Positions 5,366 through 7,014 of a stretch of DNA of 7,014 nucleotides are shown one piece after another. The first letter of the stretch is position 1. Each line of letters starts with the position of its first letter. Source of the stretch: FEN-1297 sp046704255 (GTDB taxonomy: Bacteria; Bacteroidota; Ignavibacteria; Ignavibacteriales; Ignavibacteriaceae); the NCBI GenBank assembly GCA_046704255.1, contig JBJKSH010000068.1, positions 1 to 7,014 on the forward strand, given 5' to 3'. Both the position numbers and the translations under genes were made by a program. The notes below the pieces were generated by a model. It worked only from the letters and a program-made list of their open reading frames with translations, was not told the DNA's origin and ran no database searches.

Positions 5366-6235
5366 ACGGTTTCAAGTATTCAAAAAGAAAAAGCCGAACT
5401 GTTCCTGAAATATCATCAAGACAAAGAAATTCTTGTTCTATTAAACTCGTGGGACATCGGGAGTTCTAAATTAATAGAAGCATGCGGATATAAAGCAATC
5501 GCTACAACAAGTATGGGAATAGCAGCTTCTTTAGGGTATCCTGATTGCGAGGTAATACAATTGTGGGAAATGATCGCTGTTATAACAGGGATAGTAAAAG
5601 GAGTCCAAGTTCCTGTAACTGTGGATATTGAAGCCGGGTATGGAAATAATATAGATGAAATAATTGAGTCTGTTAAAAAGATAATTGCAACAGGAATTGT
5701 TGGAATAAACATTGAAGACAGTATTGAGCTAAACCCCAAATTAATTGATGAAACGGAATTTTGTGAAAGAATATCAGCCATTCGTGCGTTATCGGATTCA
5801 CTGGGCTTTCATTTGGTAATTAATGCAAGAACGGATTCATTTTATGTCTCGTCTGGTTCGCCGCAGGAAAAATTAACCGAATCAATTAAGCGCGGAAATA
5901 AATACCGGGAAGCCGGTGCCGACTGTATATTTGTACAGCCTGTATGGGAAAAGGAAACCATTTCAACATTGGTTAAGGAAATTAATGCCCCGATTAATAT
6001 CCTTGCAAACCCTACGATTGGAGCAGGAGTAACTCCATCCATAAAAGAACTGCAGGATTTAGGCGTTGCCCGCGTAAGCCTTGGTTCAAGTTTGATGAAA
6101 GCTAGTTTAGCTTTAATTAAAAAAGTTGCAGACGAACTCACTGCAAAAGGGACTTACAATATTTTACTCGATACCTTAACACCGCTACCCGAAGCTGCAA
6201 CAGCATATAAAATGGCAATAAGATTAAATAAATGA
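5366..6235 (+). CDS. PEP mutase / isocitrate lyase superfamily enzyme, PrpB-like (289 aa, apparent ACG start)
   Basis: The protein is a TIM-barrel enzyme of the COG2513 type, which handles C-C or P-C bonds of 2-oxo acids and related carboxylates with Mg2+. Seen, numbered from 5366: LNSWDIGS (26-33), IATTSMGIAASLGYPD (45-60), the metal motif VDIEAGYG with Asp87 and Glu89, NIED (115-118), NARTD with Arg155, and the late-barrel segment GVARVSLGSSLMKA. The Lys-Lys-Cys-Gly signature of true isocitrate lyases is absent. The loop after NIED is short compared with phosphonate-forming PEP mutase, so the exact reaction is open. An ATG at 5513 would remove the first 49 residues, including the WD-GS strand, so it is not the real start. 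Homology runs up to a ribosome site at 5353 and the codon there is ACG. The gene lies 41 bp after the kinase with no terminator between and may be co-transcribed, though no functional link is evident. Confidence 0.85.
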   Translation, partial: TVSSIQKEKAELFLKYHQDKEILVLLNSWDIGSSKLIEACGYKAIATTSMGIAASLGYPDCEVIQLWEMIAVITGIVKGVQVPVTVDIEAGYGNNIDEIIESVKKIIATGIVGINIEDSIELNPKLIDETEFCERISAIRALSDSLGFHLVINARTDSFYVSSGSPQEKLTESIKRGNKYREAGADCIFVQPVWEKETISTLVKEINAPINILANPTIGAGVTPSIKELQDLGVARVSLGSSLMKASLALIKKVADELTAKGTYNILLDTLTPLPEAATAYKMAIRLNK

Positions 6236-6337
6236 AATAACCATATCTAAGACGCGGGGAGATGATAAAAATAAAACAAATATAAAAGCGTTTTAAACAA
6301 GTGATGCAGCCCGATGGAATTTTCACATTTAATCGTC

Positions 6338-6408
6338 AGACTCCGTTAGAGTTAATCGGAGTTTAGCACCAAGAGCTTGTGAAGAAGCTCGCCTTTTAGA
6401 AGGGCGGG
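6338..6408 (+). ncRNA. Three-hairpin structured element, resembling an IS200/IS605 right end / omega-RNA scaffold remnant
   Basis: ACTCCG (6340-6345) pairs with CGGAGT (6357-6362). GAGCTT (6373-6378) pairs with AAGCTC (6385-6390) exactly. CGCCTTT (6390-6396) pairs with GAAGGGCG-side bases up to 6406, with one G-U pair and a TAG loop. The order (GGAGTTTA, then GAAGC, then a GC-rich hairpin with CTTTTAG at its tip, then GGGTTTGCAC) recalls the 3' ends of IS605/IS1341-type elements, where the tnpB guide RNA scaffold lies. No tnpB body or left end is present: the lyase gene ends only about 100 bases upstream. If correct this is a solo right end. It could instead be an unrelated RNA or a terminator, although no T-run follows. 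The likeness is from memory of the family, not from a search. Confidence 0.35.
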
Positions 6409-6697
6409 TTTGCACATTGTCTGCAAAAAAAATCATCTATTTAAGAAGAAATTTATTAAATTAAAATATTCCTTTTACAAAAATACTGCATAGTACAAAT
6501 AAAGCGCTTATTTTTAGAAGTGTGCTGCTAATTAATACAAACCGAAAAGCAGAGTATTTCTTTATTAAATTATAGTTTATATGGTTTTTGAACTAAGCAT
6601 TTATTTATAATTTTTTATACGATATACTTACTTAAGGAATTCGGGAACATGTAGAATTTTTTCCCCTTTTAAAATTTTTATTATTTGAAATATAAAA

Positions 6698-6704
6698 AAG
6701 GAGG
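6698..6704 (+). promoter_or_regulatory. Ribosome binding site of the C1 peptidase
   Basis: AAGGAGG is a full Shine-Dalgarno match, 5 bases before the ATG at 6710. It fixes this start and shows that the organism uses SD-led initiation. Confidence 0.8.
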
Positions 6705-6709
6705 ACACC

Positions 6710-7014
6710 ATGTTTTTCAGAATCAATTTTACAGCTATTTTTTTTCTCATCTGTTTTTTAGGTGAAGTATTCCCTCAAACCCAGATTAGATTTGCACCAC
6801 TAAATCCTGCTTTTGTAAAATATCAGAAAACACCTCTTGCCAAACGAAAACCATCCGATTATGTCCCGGTTCCTGTCATGCCGCATTCGGGAATACCAAA
6901 GACATTTCGTTATAATGATGGTTTACCTTCGCAATACGACATGCGCAAAAAAAATTTATTAACTTCCGTGAAAGACCAGATGCAGTCTTCATTATGTTGG
7001 GCCTTTTCTTCAAT
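6710..7014 (+). CDS. Secreted papain-like (C1) cysteine peptidase, N-terminal part (3' end outside window)
   Basis: 101 complete codons are in view. Residues 1 to about 23 form a signal peptide: short basic start (Arg4), hydrophobic core FTAIFFLICFLG, and a probable cut near FPQTQ. Thus the enzyme is exported. A Lys/Pro-rich stretch (about 36-65) may be part of a propeptide or linker. Then LPSQYDMR (72-79) matches the start of mature C1 peptidases (LP-x-x-[FY]D-x-R), and SVKDQ, five residues, then CWAFSS gives the oxyanion-hole Gln90 and catalytic Cys96 at the papain spacing. The usual GSCGS between them is MQSSL here, so the first disulphide Cys and the glycines are missing. The catalytic His and Asn lie beyond the window. 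The substrate is unknown; cell-surface or extracellular protein degradation is likely. The gene is probably transcribed separately from the lyase. Confidence 0.85.
   Translation, partial: MFFRINFTAIFFLICFLGEVFPQTQIRFAPLNPAFVKYQKTPLAKRKPSDYVPVPVMPHSGIPKTFRYNDGLPSQYDMRKKNLLTSVKDQMQSSLCWAFSS

Larger units (their letters stand above)
6236..6709. other. Intergenic region with structured segment, otherwise AT-rich
   Basis: The gap holds no supportable gene. A short frame from 6286 ends PDGIFTFNRQTPLELIGV at TAG 6364-6366; it has no ribosome site and may be the last codons of a lost tnpB. Three hairpins occupy 6338-6408. From 6421 to 6690 the sequence is very AT-rich with no clear structure apart from a weak GGGAA/TTCCC pair (6643-6665). 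The promoter of the peptidase gene should lie here, but I cannot fix -35 and -10 hexamers with acceptable spacing. Confidence 0.55.

Noticed and set aside
5416..5781. 121-codon open frame on the - strand opposite the lyase
   Set aside because: It is antisense to conserved lyase motifs including VDIEAGYG, with no start signals; a shadow.
5842..6326. Two - strand open frames (5842-6141 and 6138-6326)
   Set aside because: The first is antisense to conserved lyase sequence. The second overlaps the lyase end and the gap, has low-complexity hydrophobic content and no ribosome site.
6588..6628. Promoter for the peptidase (TTGAAC at 6588 with TATAAT 6606, TATACG 6616 or TATACT 6623)
   Set aside because: The spacings are 12, 22 and 29 bases, none suitable.
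6643..6675. GGGAA/TTCCC hairpin followed by T-rich sequence as a terminator
   Set aside because: A 5-bp stem with a 13-base loop is too weak, and it sits just before a start codon rather than after a gene.

Overview
The window is AT-rich, uses clear Shine-Dalgarno sites before most starts, and codes almost entirely on the + strand. The kinase paralogues (N-terminus MIGETILHYKILEKLGEGG, kinase plus TolB-like domain plus TPRs, no membrane segment) and a secreted papain-type peptidase suggest an Ignavibacteriota-like or related FCB-group bacterium. This assignment is inferred from protein style only.

Layout: 1-290 is the 3' end of a TPR protein that resembles the C-termini of the two complete kinases. 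291-645 has no convincing gene; it holds one AT-rich hairpin and, at its 3' end, what looks like a decayed copy of the kinase start region. 646-1036 holds three short ORFs (33, 64 and 33 codons). Each begins as a copy of the kinase N-terminus, breaks off at the glycine-rich loop, and ends in an ATGA overlap with the next start; the last overlaps the start of the intact kinase at 1033. Two full-length paralogous Ser/Thr kinases follow (1033-3150 and 3186-5324), 35 bp apart and probably one operon. After 41 bp comes a PEP mutase/isocitrate lyase superfamily enzyme. Homology and the ribosome binding site place its start at 5366, where the codon is ACG rather than ATG.

The 6236-6709 gap holds three consecutive hairpins (6338-6408) that resemble an IS200/IS605-type right end or omega-RNA scaffold without its tnpB. 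The window ends in the first 101 codons of a secreted C1 (papain-like) cysteine peptidase, cut just after its catalytic Cys.

How the genes fit together: the two kinases carry all visible catalytic residues and are probably soluble sensors or scaffolds that join phosphorylation to TPR-mediated protein binding. Nothing ties the lyase or the peptidase to them functionally beyond proximity. The most unusual part is the chain of amputated, translationally coupled kinase starts with GC-rich palindromes at their breakpoints. It may be a graveyard of deleted kinase paralogues, a retained leader-peptide cascade feeding ribosomes into the kinase, or the first turned into the second.
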